64,000 nt of DNA from Pseudomonas brassicacearum (GCF_000585995.1 NZ_CP007410.1:372001-436000), one strand, 5' to 3'. Positions 26,629 to 36,436 are shown, numbered from the stretch's first letter. Notes: generated by a model from the sequence alone, not told the origin. Program-made: numbers and translations.

Positions 26629-26660
26629 GACTGAGTTTAGTCTTAATTCAGTCTTGAGTC
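26629..26660. promoter_or_regulatory. Candidate toxin-antitoxin operator
   Basis: GACTGA (26629-26634) and TCAGTC (26648-26653) form an inverted repeat. Further AGTC and GAGTC motifs within it give GACT-N6-AGTC spacing. It lies 26-57 bp upstream of the antitoxin start. Confidence 0.4.
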
Positions 26661-26699
26661 AGGTGGCACTGACCAAATGTCTATTGGCTTAGGCTGACA

Positions 26700-26731
26700 C
26701 ACCCCATCGCGAGCAAGCTCGCGATGGGGCC
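26700..26731. repeat. Single REP-derived palindrome
   Basis: CCCCATCGCGAGC-AAGCTCGCGATGGGG is a compact palindrome made from the head of type A elements. It lies at the 3' end of the chemoreceptor gene. Confidence 0.8.
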
Positions 26732-26741
26732 TGTCCAGGCA

Positions 26742-28634
26742 CTAGATCCGGAAGCTACCCACCAACTGCTTCAACCGCGCCGCTTGCTGCTCCAGGTCGG
26801 CACAGGCGCGCAAGGTGGCTTGCAGGTTTTCCACGCCTTCCTGGTTCAGCGTGTTGATCTCGGTGATGTCGACGTTGATCGACTCCACCACGGCGGTTTG
26901 TTCTTCGGTGGCGGTGGCCACGGATTGGTTCATGCCATCGATTTCACCGATGCGCTGGGTCACGCTGCCCAGGCGTTCGCCGGCCTGGTTGGCGATGCCG
27001 ACGCTGCTTTCGCTCTGGCGCTGGCTGTCGGTCATGGTCAGCACCGCTTCCCGTGCGCCGACTTGCAGCTCTTCGATCATCTTCTGCACTTGCTGCGCCG
27101 AATCCTGGGTGCGGTGGGCCAGGTTGCGCACTTCATCGGCCACCACCGCGAAGCCGCGCCCGGCTTCACCGGCGCGGGCGGCTTCGATGGCGGCGTTGAG
27201 GGCGAGTAGGTTGGTCTGCTGGGAAATACTGGTGATCACCTCGAGAATCTGGCCGATGTTCACCGTATTGCTGTTCAGGACTTCAATGTTGCCGCACGAG
27301 TCGCTGATCTTGGCCGACAGCTGCTGCATGGCCGCGATGGTTTTATCCACCACGTGCTGACCGTCTTCGGCCAGGCTGCGGGCATCGCTGGAATGCTGCG
27401 AGGCGAGGGCGGCGTTCTGGGCGATTTCCTGGGCGGCGGCGCCGAGTTGGTTGATGGCCGCAGCCACGCTGCTGGTGCGCGAAGCCTGCTGGTCGGAGTT
27501 GAACATCGACGAGTTGGACGCACTGACCACCCGCAGGGCGACTTCGTTGACCTGGCCGGTGGCCGAGGCCACTTCGCGGATCGAGGTATGGATGCGCTCG
27601 ACAAACCGGTTGAAGGATGTGCCCAGTGCGCCAAATTCATCCTGGCCGTGGATGACCAGGCGCCGGGTCAGGTCGCCTTCGCCTTCAGCGATGTCGTGCA
27701 TGGCGCGGCCCATGGTCAGCAGCGGTTGCATCAGCACACGGATGAGCATGCCCAGCAGGGCGATGATGAACACCACGGCAATGGTCATGGCGATCAGCGC
27801 CGAGGTACGGAACTCGCTGAGCATCGCCAGGGCGGTGTCTTTGTCGAGCACCAGCGCGACATACCAGTTGGCTCCCGGCACGCCATTGACCTGCGTGAAG
27901 GAGATGAATTGGGTTTTGCCGTCGAGCTCCACTTCCTTCATGCCCGGGCTGACTTGCAGCCCGCCGTTGGGGTAGGCCTCGGCCAGGGTCTTGAGTACGC
28001 GCTTGCTGTCGGGGTGGATCAGGATCTTGCCGTCGGCGCTGACGATGAACGCGTGGCCGTGGCCGCCGAAGTTCAGCGAGTTGATGATGGCGCTGACGCT
28101 CGACAGGTCGATATCCGCACCGGCCACGCCGATCATCTGACCCTGGTGCTGTACCGGCGTGGCGACGGTGATCACCAGTTTGCCCGACGAAGCGGCGATG
28201 TAGGGTTCGGTGACGATGGCTTGTTGGGCGCTGTTGGCAGCTTTGTACCAGCCACGGGCGCGCGGGTCGTAGTCGGCGGCGCGATTGCCGGCCGGTACCG
28301 AGAACATTACGCCGTCAGTGCCACCGAAATAGCTGAGCTGAAAGTTGCTGGTGTACGCTGGCAGGCCCACGGCGCGTTTGAGGCTGTCGGCTCTACTGCC
28401 GTCCACGGCGATCTGTTGGGCCAGCGATTGCAGCAGTTGGGTGCGGCCTTCGACCCACGTCTGAATGTTGCGACTGGTCAGGCTGCCGAGCTCCTGCATG
28501 GAGGTTTCCGTGCTGGCGTGCAGGCTTTGGCGTTGACGATAGTCGTTGAACAGGATGAAACAGGCGAATGCAACGGCTACCACGAGCGCAGCAGCCAGCA
28601 GGATTTTGTGGCTGAATTTCATGTTTCTGGTCAT
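26742..28634 (-). CDS. Methyl-accepting chemotaxis protein, PctA/dCache type
   Basis: This ~630-residue chemoreceptor has TM1 ([20 protein letters not shown]), a periplasmic dCache_1 domain (about 35-275), TM2 ([20 protein letters not shown]), HAMP, and a signalling domain whose tip reads [20 protein letters not shown]. The dCache domain contains [29 protein letters not shown] and GVAGADIDL. These correspond to the amino-acid-binding motif (Arg, Trp, Tyr, Asp contacts) known from PctA-like receptors, so amino acids are the expected ligands. The start is uncertain: ATG at 28634 ([10 protein letters not shown]) or 28622 (MKFSHK). The frame is open further upstream to 28769. Confidence 0.9.
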   Translation of the reverse strand: MTRNMKFSHKILLAAALVVAVAFACFILFNDYRQRQSLHASTETSMQELGSLTSRNIQTWVEGRTQLLQSLAQQIAVDGSRADSLKRAVGLPAYTSNFQLSYFGGTDGVMFSVPAGNRAADYDPRARGWYKAANSAQQAIVTEPYIAASSGKLVITVATPVQHQGQMIGVAGADIDLSSVSAIINSLNFGGHGHAFIVSADGKILIHPDSKRVLKTLAEAYPNGGLQVSPGMKEVELDGKTQFISFTQVNGVPGANWYVALVLDKDTALAMLSEFRTSALIAMTIAVVFIIALLGMLIRVLMQPLLTMGRAMHDIAEGEGDLTRRLVIHGQDEFGALGTSFNRFVERIHTSIREVASATGQVNEVALRVVSASNSSMFNSDQQASRTSSVAAAINQLGAAAQEIAQNAALASQHSSDARSLAEDGQHVVDKTIAAMQQLSAKISDSCGNIEVLNSNTVNIGQILEVITSISQQTNLLALNAAIEAARAGEAGRGFAVVADEVRNLAHRTQDSAQQVQKMIEELQVGAREAVLTMTDSQRQSESSVGIANQAGERLGSVTQRIGEIDGMNQSVATATEEQTAVVESINVDITEINTLNQEGVENLQATLRACADLEQQAARLKQLVGSFRI

Positions 28635-28917
28635 TAAGAACGCTACCGCACAGGAGCTGGTCAGGAAGGGGTGCCAATGTGCCATAGCGCAGGTCTTCGC
28701 GCTGTTCTTTTTATCGGCGTGAAAGCGCCGGGGATCAGGCTGCGCCGGGCTGATCCCGACGAAATGCACGATCGTGTCACAAACTGACTGTTCAACCGAT
28801 GAAACACCTGCCGGGAGCCCAATAAATACTGGGGTCCTCGGGGAACCAGATAGGGGTTTTCTCTTCTAAGGTTCTGGTTGGCAGCCAGCCAACCCCTTCT
28901 GCTCCAGGAGTTACACC

Positions 28918-29172
28918 ATGTCGCTGCGATCTATCGCCTTGTTGTCGTTGTGCGTCTTATTGACTGCATGCAGCAAGGTCAACCAGGAAAACTATTCGAA
29001 ACTGTCGGCCGGCATGCCCAAGGCCGAAGTCGAGACGTTACTGGGGAAACCGACCGATTGTTCGGGTGCGCTCGGCATGTCCAGTTGCACCTGGGGCGAC
29101 CAGAAAAGCTTTATCAGCGTGCAGTACGCCGGTGACAAAGTGTTGATGTTTTCCGGCCAAGGCCTGAAGTAA
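28918..29172 (+). CDS. Small outer-membrane-type lipoprotein
   Basis: This 84-residue protein has a lipoprotein signal peptide with lipobox LTAC (Cys at 19). The mature ~65 residues contain YSKLSAGMPKAEVETLLGKPTDC, a SmpA/OmlA-like fold motif. The ribosome-binding site CAGGAG precedes the ATG. It is followed after 31 bp by the lipocalin gene, so the two lipoproteins may be co-expressed. The specific function is unknown. Confidence 0.85.
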   Translation: MSLRSIALLSLCVLLTACSKVNQENYSKLSAGMPKAEVETLLGKPTDCSGALGMSSCTWGDQKSFISVQYAGDKVLMFSGQGLK

Positions 29173-29203
29173 ACCGGGGCCAAGTGCCCGCGGGAGAAAA
29201 ATA

Positions 29204-29773
29204 ATGATGCGGTTATTGTTAGTGCTTTTAGCTGGCCTGGTTTTGGCTGGCTGTGCCACTTCTGGCGAAGATCCGTTGGCGCCCAAGACTGTCGATAGTG
29301 TCAACCTCAAGCGTTACCAAGGGACCTGGTACGAGTTGGCCCGCCTGCCCATGTATTTCCAGCGCAACTGTGCGCAATCCGAGGCTCACTACACCCTCAA
29401 GCCTGACGGCGATGTGGGTGTGCTCAATCGCTGCCTGACGTCTGACTGGCAGTGGGAAGAAGCCAGGGGCACTGCTACCCCGCAAGTGCCGGGCAAGACC
29501 GACAAGCTTTGGGTCGAGTTCGACAACTGGTTTTCGCGGATCGTGCCGGGCGTGGCGAAAGGGCAGTACTGGGTGCTGTACGTCAGCGACGACTACAAGA
29601 CCGCCATCGTCGGCGACCCGAGCCGTCGCTACATGTGGCTGCTGTCCCGTACACCGACCGTCAATAGCGTGGTGCGTGAAGAACTGCTGAGCAAGGCGCG
29701 TCAGCAGGGCTATGACACGACACGGTTGATCTGGCGTGCGTCGGATCGGCAGATGGCCAAGACCTCGGATTGA
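29204..29773 (+). CDS. blc: Outer-membrane lipoprotein lipocalin Blc
   Basis: This 189-residue lipocalin has a lipobox LAGC (Cys about 18) and the lipocalin signatures KRYQGTWYELARLPMYFQ and YWVLYVSDDYKTAIVGDPSRRYMWLLSRTP. Bacterial lipocalins are anchored to the outer membrane and bind fatty acids or lysophospholipids. The length and both structurally conserved regions are complete. It lies downstream of the small lipoprotein and is followed by a REP pair. Confidence 0.93.
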   Translation: MMRLLLVLLAGLVLAGCATSGEDPLAPKTVDSVNLKRYQGTWYELARLPMYFQRNCAQSEAHYTLKPDGDVGVLNRCLTSDWQWEEARGTATPQVPGKTDKLWVEFDNWFSRIVPGVAKGQYWVLYVSDDYKTAIVGDPSRRYMWLLSRTPTVNSVVREELLSKARQQGYDTTRLIWRASDRQMAKTSD

Positions 29774-29792
29774 TTGCCTCCCAATAGCCAAT

Positions 29793-29880
29793 GTGGGAGC
29801 GGGCTTGCTCGCGAAGACGGACTTGCAGTCAACATCTCTGTTGAATGTGAAGGCCTCTTCGCGAGCAAGCCCGCTCCCAC
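29793..29880. repeat. REP pair (REPIN), type A
   Basis: Inverted type A palindromes lie between the convergent blc and hutF genes. Confidence 0.93.
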
Positions 29881-29894
29881 ATTTTTTATCCGTG

Positions 29895-31259
29895 TCAGCC
29901 CAGAAGTTCGCGCAATACCTGGGTAAACGCCCGAGCGCTTTCCTCTTCCACGGCATGACGCCCGTCCCGCACAACCCACTGTCCGCCGACCATCACGTCG
30001 CGCACCTGACGGTCCCCGCCGGCAAATAACCAGCGGTTGAGGATCCCGTCGCCTTGGGCCGTTGCCAGGTACGGATCGTTGCCATCGAGCACCAGCCAGT
30101 CGGCGCGCTTGCCGATCTCGAGGGCGCCGATCGGTTGCCCCAGGGCCTGGGCGCCACCGTCCAGCGCCGCATCGAACAAGGTGCGACCGACCATCGGCTG
30201 ATCCGTCCGGTACAAGCGGTTGCGCCGTTGATCCCGCAGCCGTTGGCCATATTCCAGCCAGCGTAATTCTTCCACCACGCTCAATGACACATGGCTGTCG
30301 GAACCGATGCCCAGGCGTCCACCCTGAGCGAGGAAGTCCACGGCCGGGAAGATACCGTCGCCCAGATTGGCCTCGGTGGTCAGGCACAGGCCGGCAATCG
30401 CCCGGCTTTTGGCCATGAGGCTGACTTCGTGGGCGTTGGCGTGGGTGGCGTGGACCAGGCACCAGCGCTGGTCCACCTCGGTATTTTCGTACAACCATTG
30501 CAGCGGACGGGCGCCGCTCCAGCTCAGGCAGTCATCCACCTCTTTCTGCTGCTCGGCGATGTGAATGTGCACCGGGCAATCGCGGTCGCTCGCGGCCAGC
30601 ACCTCTTGGATCTGCCCAGGCGTCACGGCGCGCAAAGAGTGGAAGCACAAACCCAGTGCCTGGACCGGTTGCCCGGCCAGGATCGGCTGCAAGCGTGACT
30701 GAAGCTTCAGGTAGTTTTCGGTGCTGTTGATGAAGCGTCGCTGTCCGTCATTGGGTGCCTGGCCGCCAAAACCGGAATGGCTGTAGAGCACCGGCAACAG
30801 CGTCAGGCCGATGCCGGCGGCGCTGGCGGCATGGCTGATGCGCAAGGCCAGCTCCGCTGGGTCGGCGTAAGGCGTGCCGTCGGTGTCGTGATGCACATAG
30901 TGGAACTCGGCGACCGAGGTGTAACCGGCCTTGAGCATTTCGATGTACAGCTGTCGAGCGATGATGCCGAGTTGATCGGGGCTGATTTTTCCGACGAGAC
31001 GGTACATCAAGTCGCGCCAGGTCCAGAAGCTGTCGTTGGGATTGCCCGCCACTTCCGCCAATCCGGCCATGGCGCGCTGGAAGGCGTGGGAGTGCAGGTT
31101 CGGCATGCCCGGCAGCAGGGGCCCCCTCAACCGTTCGGCGCCGTCTGCGTGAGAATCGGCCTGGACATGAGTCAGGACGCCCTTGGCGTCGACTTCAAGA
31201 CGTACAGCATTGGCCCATCCACTAGGCAGCAGTGCGCGTTCGGCAAAGAAGGCGGACAT
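29895..31259 (-). CDS. hutF: Formimidoylglutamate deiminase HutF
   Basis: This 454-residue amidohydrolase-superfamily enzyme removes ammonia from N-formimidoyl-L-glutamate to give N-formyl-L-glutamate, the fourth step of the five-step histidine pathway. Metal ligands are visible in MPNLHSHAFQRAM, VHIHIAEQQKEVDDC and LVHATHAN, and in the GSDSHVS segment. It is transcribed away from hutC, with GAGG seven bases before its ATG. A HutC-type operator lies at 31283-31301 in the shared region, so it is probably repressed together with the main operon. Confidence 0.95.
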   Translation of the reverse strand: MSAFFAERALLPSGWANAVRLEVDAKGVLTHVQADSHADGAERLRGPLLPGMPNLHSHAFQRAMAGLAEVAGNPNDSFWTWRDLMYRLVGKISPDQLGIIARQLYIEMLKAGYTSVAEFHYVHHDTDGTPYADPAELALRISHAASAAGIGLTLLPVLYSHSGFGGQAPNDGQRRFINSTENYLKLQSRLQPILAGQPVQALGLCFHSLRAVTPGQIQEVLAASDRDCPVHIHIAEQQKEVDDCLSWSGARPLQWLYENTEVDQRWCLVHATHANAHEVSLMAKSRAIAGLCLTTEANLGDGIFPAVDFLAQGGRLGIGSDSHVSLSVVEELRWLEYGQRLRDQRRNRLYRTDQPMVGRTLFDAALDGGAQALGQPIGALEIGKRADWLVLDGNDPYLATAQGDGILNRWLFAGGDRQVRDVMVGGQWVVRDGRHAVEEESARAFTQVLRELLG

Positions 31260-31282
31260 GGTTCAACCTCATCGTGCGTAAT

Positions 31283-31301
31283 TTGTATATACATATACAG
31301 A
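31283..31301. promoter_or_regulatory. HutC-type operator between hutF and hutC
   Basis: TTTGTATATACATATACAG contains the palindrome TGTATATACA and a second TATACA half-site. It resembles the stronger site near hutU (CTTGTA-CA-TACAAG). It lies 24-42 bp upstream of the hutF start and inside the leader of hutC, fitting repression of hutF and autoregulation. Confidence 0.65.
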
Positions 31302-31363
31302 CGTTTGCCTGGCCGGTAAACTCCGGCAAGCTAGCAACCTTATTCGCAGAACAGGGAACCGCC

Positions 31364-32113
31364 GTGCCGACTCCGCCTGCCAAACCGCCGCTGGCCGCAA
31401 ACATGGGTGACAGTCCGGCGCCCTTGTACGCCCGCGTCAAACAGATGATCACCCAGCAGATCGACAGTGGAAACTGGCCGCCGCATTACCGCGTGCCGTC
31501 GGAAAGCGAGCTGGTCAGCCAGCTGGGTTTCAGCCGCATGACCATCAACCGCGCCCTGCGGGAAATGACCGCCGACGGCCTGTTGGTGCGTATGCAGGGT
31601 GTCGGCACTTTCGTGGCCGAGCCCAAGAGCCAGTCCGCGTTGTTCGAAGTGCATAACATCGCCGACGAAATTGCCTCCCGTGGGCATCGCCACACGTGCC
31701 AGGTCATCACCCTGGAAGAAGAGGCCGCCGGTTCCGAGCGCGCCCTGGCCCTGGACATGCGGGAAGGGCAGAAGGTGTTCCACTCGCTGATCGTGCATTT
31801 TGAAAACGACATTCCCGTGCAAATCGAAGACCGCTTCGTCAATGCGCTGGTGGCACCTGATTACCTCAAGCAAGACTTCACTTTGCAAACGCCTTACGCC
31901 TATCTGAACCAGGTCGCACCGCTGACCGAAGGCGAGCATGTGGTCGAAGCGATCCTTGCCGAGCCGAGCGAATGCAAACTGCTGCAGATCGAACGGGGCG
32001 AGCCGTGCCTGTTGATCCGCCGCCGGACCTGGTCCGGCCGCCAGCCAGTGACCGCCGCGCGGCTGATTCACCCCGGTTCCCGTCATCGTCTGGAAGGTCG
32101 GTTTCATAAATGA
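31364..32113 (+). CDS. hutC: Histidine utilization repressor HutC (GntR family)
   Basis: This 249-residue GntR/HutC-subfamily regulator has an N-terminal winged helix (YARVKQMITQQIDSGNW, then SELVSQLGFSRMTINRALREM) and a C-terminal UTRA effector domain (from about 95). The UTRA domain binds urocanate in known HutC proteins and releases the repressor from DNA. The start is a GTG at 31364 preceded by AGGGAACCGCC; the frame is open further upstream but would run into the operator. The stop overlaps hutD by 4 bp. Confidence 0.95.
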   Translation: MPTPPAKPPLAANMGDSPAPLYARVKQMITQQIDSGNWPPHYRVPSESELVSQLGFSRMTINRALREMTADGLLVRMQGVGTFVAEPKSQSALFEVHNIADEIASRGHRHTCQVITLEEEAAGSERALALDMREGQKVFHSLIVHFENDIPVQIEDRFVNALVAPDYLKQDFTLQTPYAYLNQVAPLTEGEHVVEAILAEPSECKLLQIERGEPCLLIRRRTWSGRQPVTAARLIHPGSRHRLEGRFHK

Positions 32114-32679
32114 GTGACTTGAAGGTTTTACGCGCTGCGGATTACCCACGCATGCCGTGGAAAAACGGCGGCGGCAGCACCGAAGAAATCACCCGCGATG
32201 CGGGTACCGGCCTGGAAGGTTTCGGCTGGCGTCTGTCGATCGCCGATATCGCTGAGTCGGGTGGCTTTTCCACGTTCGCCGGTTACGAACGAGTCATCAG
32301 CGTCTTGCAGGGTGACGGCATGAGCCTGAGCGTCGATGGCCAGGTCACGCGGCCTCTGCATCCGCTGGACCCCTTTGCGTTCAGCGGCGAGAGCCATGTG
32401 TTTTGCACGTTGCTGGGTGGACCGATTCGTGACTTTAACCTGATCTATGCGCCGCAACGTTACCGGGCGCGGTTGCAGTGGTTGGGCGGCCAGCAGCGGT
32501 TTTTCAGTGACGCGGAAACGGTGCTGGTGTTCAGTGCCGCCCCGGGACTGGCTATCAAGATTGGTGAGTCCGCTGTGGACTTGGGTCTCTACGACTGTTT
32601 GCAACTGAGCGGTAACACCGGGTTGGTGGATGTCTCCACTCACGGTCAATGCTGCGTGATTGAGCTGACGCCCCATTGA
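32110..32679 (+). CDS. hutD: HutD-family protein
   Basis: This 189-residue cupin-fold protein has the HutD signature RMPWKNGGGSTEEITR at the N-terminus and FGWRLSIADIAESGGFSTFAGYERVI. In P. fluorescens HutD is thought to limit hut expression, possibly by binding urocanate; the mechanism is unsettled. It is coupled to hutC by a 4-bp overlap. The next gene, hutU, has its own promoter 300 bp downstream. Confidence 0.93.
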   Translation: MSDLKVLRAADYPRMPWKNGGGSTEEITRDAGTGLEGFGWRLSIADIAESGGFSTFAGYERVISVLQGDGMSLSVDGQVTRPLHPLDPFAFSGESHVFCTLLGGPIRDFNLIYAPQRYRARLQWLGGQQRFFSDAETVLVFSAAPGLAIKIGESAVDLGLYDCLQLSGNTGLVDVSTHGQCCVIELTPH

Positions 32680-32698
32680 TTTCCGGCTAACACACTCT

Positions 32699-32792
32699 CG
32701 TGGCGAGGGAGCTTGCTCCCGCTCGGGTGCGCAGCGCCCGTGGTTTTTTGGGGCCGCTGCGCAGCCCAGCGGGAGCAAGCTCCCTCGCCACA
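32699..32792. repeat. REP pair, type B
   Basis: The second repeat family of the window is GTGGCGAGGGAGCTTGCTCC-CGC and its inverted copy, around a loop rich in GGGCGCTGCGC. It separates hutD from the hutU promoter. Confidence 0.92.
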
Positions 32793-32993
32793 AAAAGCCT
32801 TGTCCTCGCTGTTTCCTCTTTGCGCACCAATTTGTTACCGAATGCCCCAGCGTGGCGCAATACCATGCTTCTGTGACCCTCCGATTGCCCTCTCGAAAAC
32901 CCTCTTAAAAAATTTCATGCCGCTCAGCAGCCCTGAAATCACAAGGCTTTCAGCCAATTCCCCAACCGTTTCTGAACGCCACCTCCAACAACT

Positions 32994-33009
32994 TGGCCGC
33001 TTGATTGCA
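32994..33009 (+). promoter_or_regulatory. Sigma-54 promoter of hutU
   Basis: TGGCCGCTTGATTGCA fits TGGCAC-N5-TTGCA with correct GG/GC spacing. The predicted start is near 33020, about 110 nt before the hutU start codon. Known hut control in Pseudomonas uses RpoN with CbrB or NtrC; no convincing CbrB site was identified by eye. Confidence 0.8.
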
Positions 33010-33013
33010 TATG

Positions 33014-33027
33014 CTTGTACATACAAG
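33014..33027. promoter_or_regulatory. HutC operator on the hutU start site
   Basis: CTTGTA-CA-TACAAG is a perfect 6-bp inverted repeat covering the predicted +1 of the sigma-54 promoter. Bound HutC would block open-complex formation or escape. Confidence 0.82.
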
Positions 33028-33129
33028 TAAAGACGTATGCGTATGAGTCACCGATCTTCTACGCAACGTTCGCTAAATCGCTGCCCACCGCCCGGGCTGG
33101 TCTGGATTGATCGCTGAGGAGTTTTTGCT

Positions 33130-34818
33130 GTGACCGACGCTACCCGCAAACCCGAAAAATACCGTGATGTTGTCATTCGCGCCCCACGCGGTAACACGCT
33201 GACCGCCAAGAGCTGGCTGACTGAAGCACCGCTGCGCATGTTGATGAACAACCTTGATCCGGAAGTGGCCGAGAACCCCAAGGAACTGGTGGTCTACGGT
33301 GGCATCGGCCGTGCGGCGCGTAACTGGGAGTGCTACGACAAGATCGTCGAAAGCCTGACCAACCTGAATGACGACGAGACCCTGCTGGTGCAATCCGGCA
33401 AGCCGGTCGGCGTGTTCAAGACCCACACCAACGCTCCGCGCGTACTGATCGCCAACTCCAACCTGGTACCGCACTGGGCCACCTGGGAACACTTCAACGA
33501 GCTGGATGCCAAGGGCCTGGCCATGTACGGCCAGATGACCGCCGGCAGCTGGATCTACATCGGCAGCCAGGGCATCGTCCAGGGCACCTACGAAACCTTC
33601 GTCGAAGCCGGTCGCCAGCACTACGACAACAATCTCAAGGGCCGTTGGGTCCTGACCGCCGGTCTCGGCGGCATGGGTGGCGCCCAGCCGCTGGCCGCCA
33701 CCCTGGCCGGTGCCTGCTCGCTGAACATCGAGTGCCAGCAGGTGAGCATCGATTTCCGTCTCAAGACCCGCTACGTCGACGAGCAGGCCACCGACCTGGA
33801 CGACGCCCTGGCCCGTATCGAAAAATACACCGCCGAAGGCAAGGCCATTTCCATCGCCCTGTGTGGGAACGCCGCTGAAATCCTGCCGGAAATGGTTCGT
33901 CGTGGTGTGCGCCCGGACATGGTCACCGACCAGACCAGTGCCCACGACCCGCTCAACGGTTACCTGCCGGCCGGCTGGACCTGGGACGAATACCGTGCCC
34001 GCGCCAAGACCGAACCGGCTGCCGTGGTGAAGGCCGCCAAGCAATCGATGGCTGTCCACGTCAAAGCCATGCTGGCCTTCCAGAAAATGGGCGTGCCGAC
34101 CTTCGACTACGGCAACAACATCCGCCAGATGGCCCAGGAAGAGGGCGTCGAAAATGCCTTCGACTTCCCAGGCTTCGTCCCGGCCTACATCCGTCCGCTG
34201 TTCTGCCGCGGCATCGGTCCGTTCCGCTGGGCCGCGCTGTCCGGCGATCCCCAGGACATCTACAAGACCGACGCCAAGGTCAAGGAACTGATCCCCGACG
34301 ACGCCCACCTGCACAACTGGCTGGACATGGCCCGCGAGCGCATCAGCTTCCAGGGTCTGCCGGCGCGGATCTGCTGGGTCGGCCTGGGCCAGCGCGCCAA
34401 GCTGGGCCTGGCCTTCAACGAAATGGTGCGCAGCGGCGAATTGTCGGCGCCTATCGTCATCGGTCGCGACCACCTGGACTCCGGTTCCGTGGCCAGCCCC
34501 AACCGTGAAACCGAATCCATGCAGGACGGCTCCGATGCAGTCTCTGACTGGCCGCTGCTCAACGCCTTGCTCAACACCGCCAGCGGCGCGACCTGGGTGT
34601 CGCTGCACCACGGTGGCGGCGTCGGCATGGGCTTCTCCCAGCATTCGGGCATGGTGATTGTCTGTGACGGTACCGACGAAGCGGCCGAGCGCATTGCTCG
34701 TGTGCTGCACAACGACCCGGGTACTGGCGTGATGCGCCATGCCGATGCCGGTTACCAGATCGCCATCGATTGCGCGAAAGAGCAGGGGCTGAATCTGCCG
34801 ATGATCACTGGCAAATAA
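33130..34818 (+). CDS. hutU: Urocanate hydratase (urocanase)
   Basis: This 562-residue NAD-dependent enzyme converts urocanate to 4-imidazolone-5-propionate. The motifs [17 protein letters not shown] (NAD binding), [14 protein letters not shown] and the C-terminal [15 protein letters not shown] are complete, and the Cys in [12 protein letters not shown] is in the expected position. The start is a GTG at 33130 with GAGG upstream. It is the first gene behind the sigma-54 promoter and HutC operator. Transport genes, hutH1/H2, hutI and hutG follow on the same strand. Confidence 0.97.
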   Translation: MTDATRKPEKYRDVVIRAPRGNTLTAKSWLTEAPLRMLMNNLDPEVAENPKELVVYGGIGRAARNWECYDKIVESLTNLNDDETLLVQSGKPVGVFKTHTNAPRVLIANSNLVPHWATWEHFNELDAKGLAMYGQMTAGSWIYIGSQGIVQGTYETFVEAGRQHYDNNLKGRWVLTAGLGGMGGAQPLAATLAGACSLNIECQQVSIDFRLKTRYVDEQATDLDDALARIEKYTAEGKAISIALCGNAAEILPEMVRRGVRPDMVTDQTSAHDPLNGYLPAGWTWDEYRARAKTEPAAVVKAAKQSMAVHVKAMLAFQKMGVPTFDYGNNIRQMAQEEGVENAFDFPGFVPAYIRPLFCRGIGPFRWAALSGDPQDIYKTDAKVKELIPDDAHLHNWLDMARERISFQGLPARICWVGLGQRAKLGLAFNEMVRSGELSAPIVIGRDHLDSGSVASPNRETESMQDGSDAVSDWPLLNALLNTASGATWVSLHHGGGVGMGFSQHSGMVIVCDGTDEAAERIARVLHNDPGTGVMRHADAGYQIAIDCAKEQGLNLPMITGK

Positions 34819-34831
34819 CCCGAATTCCCCG

Positions 34832-34920
34832 GTGGGAGCGGGCTTGCTCGCGAAGGCGGTTTTACATCCGACACATGTGTTGAATGACACACCGCATTCG
34901 CGAGCAAGCCCGCTCCCACA
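34832..34920. repeat. REP pair (REPIN), type A
   Basis: Inverted type A palindromes lie between hutU and hutT, inside the presumed operon, where they could affect read-through or mRNA stability. Confidence 0.93.
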
Positions 34921-34969
34921 GGGGGCTGTTCCACCATAGAGCCCCAAAACAATCCACAGAGGTTGAACC

Positions 34970-36436
34970 ATGGCTGTCACCCGCACACGTGCAAGCAGCA
35001 AGCCGTTGATCGAGAAACGTTCGATCGACTACATCCCGGAAGCGGAGAGACACGGCCGATTGTTGAGCCAGTTCACCCTCTGGATGGGGGCCAACCTGCA
35101 AATCACTGCCATTGTCACCGGTGCCTTGGCGGTGGTGCTGGGCGGTGATGTGTTCTGGTCGTTGATCGGGTTGCTGATCGGCCAACTGCTCGGCGGTGGC
35201 GTCATGGCGTTGCATGCCGCACAAGGACCCAAGCTTGGCCTGCCGCAGATGATCTCCAGCCGGGTGCAGTTTGGTGTGTATGGCGCGGCCATCCCGATCG
35301 TGCTGGTGTGCCTGATGTACCTGGGTTTCACCGCAACGGGAACGGTGCTTTCCGGCCAGGCGCTGGGCCAGTTGTTTGGCGTCAGCGACAGTGTCGGCAT
35401 TCTCATTTTCGCCAGTGTCATCGTGCTGGTCACGGTGCTCGGGTATCGAGTGATTCACTTCATTGGCCGTGTCGCCAGCATCATTGGTGTCATTGCCTTC
35501 GTTTACCTGTTCGCCCGCCTGATCAGCCAGACGGACGTTGGCGCACTCCTGCAAATCCGCCATTTCAGCTGGAGCAGCTTCCTGCTGGCGGTGTCGCTCG
35601 CGGCCTCCTGGCAGATCGCCTTCGGCCCCTACGTGGCTGACTATTCGCGTTACCTGCCGAGCAAGACGTCCTCGGTGAAAACTTTTTTTGCCGCAGGCGC
35701 AGGTTCAGTCATCGGCGCACAGGTGGCGATGATCCTCGGCGTGTTTGCCGCCGCCTCGGCCAACGGGCAGTTCGCCGGCCACGAAGTGGCCTACATCGTT
35801 GGCCTGGGTGGTACCGGCGCCACCGCTGCGCTGCTGTACTTCAGCATCGCGTTCGGCAAGGTCACCATTTCCACGCTGAACTCCTACGGCAGCTTCATGT
35901 GCATTGCCACCATCATCAGCGGTTTCCGTGGCCACCTGAACGTAACGCGCTTGCAGCGTCTGGTCTTTGTGCTGGTCATCGTCGGCGCCGCGACCCTGAT
36001 CGCGCTGCTCGGCCAGCACTCGTTCCTAGGTGCGTTCAAGTCTTTCATCTTGTTCTTGCTAGCGTTCTTTACGCCTTGGAGCGCGATCAACCTGGTGGAC
36101 TACTACTGCATCACTCGCGAGCGCTACGACGTGCCGGCACTGGCCGACCCGAACGGTCGCTATGGGCGCTGGAACGCCCTCGGTATCAGCGTCTATGTAG
36201 TAGGCGTACTGGTTCAATTGCCGTTCATCGCCACCAAGTTCTATACCGGTCCGCTGGTGGAGGCGATGGGGGGTGTGGATATTTCCTGGATCATCGGCCT
36301 GGTGGTTCCGGCGGCGCTGTATTACCTCGCCGCCAGGAAGTGGCACAGCGCAGTACCCGATCAATTGATCCTGCCGATCGAGCAGGACGCGGTTGACGCA
36401 CAACCGAGCAGGGCGGGCCGCATTCAAGCGGTCTGA
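34970..36436 (+). CDS. hutT: NCS1-family permease, likely urocanate/histidine transporter
   Basis: This 488-residue protein has about 12 membrane helices and belongs to the cytosine/purine (NCS1, CodB-like) permeases. Typical segments are RSIDYIPEAERHG before the first helix, FTLWMGANLQITAIVTGAL and ADYSRYLPSKTSS between helices. In P. fluorescens a permease of this family in the hut operon was assigned to urocanate uptake. The same substrate is inferred here from position between hutU and hutXWV, with histidine as an alternative. The ATG follows AGAGGTTGAACC. Confidence 0.85.
   Translation: MAVTRTRASSKPLIEKRSIDYIPEAERHGRLLSQFTLWMGANLQITAIVTGALAVVLGGDVFWSLIGLLIGQLLGGGVMALHAAQGPKLGLPQMISSRVQFGVYGAAIPIVLVCLMYLGFTATGTVLSGQALGQLFGVSDSVGILIFASVIVLVTVLGYRVIHFIGRVASIIGVIAFVYLFARLISQTDVGALLQIRHFSWSSFLLAVSLAASWQIAFGPYVADYSRYLPSKTSSVKTFFAAGAGSVIGAQVAMILGVFAAASANGQFAGHEVAYIVGLGGTGATAALLYFSIAFGKVTISTLNSYGSFMCIATIISGFRGHLNVTRLQRLVFVLVIVGAATLIALLGQHSFLGAFKSFILFLLAFFTPWSAINLVDYYCITRERYDVPALADPNGRYGRWNALGISVYVVGVLVQLPFIATKFYTGPLVEAMGGVDISWIIGLVVPAALYYLAARKWHSAVPDQLILPIEQDAVDAQPSRAGRIQAV

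Noticed and set aside
32854..32872. Sigma-54-like TGGCGCAATACCATGC upstream of hutU
   Set aside because: The spacing is one base too long, and a correctly spaced site exists at 32994-33009.
33073..35001. 642-codon open frame antisense to hutU
   Set aside because: It is a shadow frame of a confirmed gene, starting in the hutT coding region and including REP sequence.
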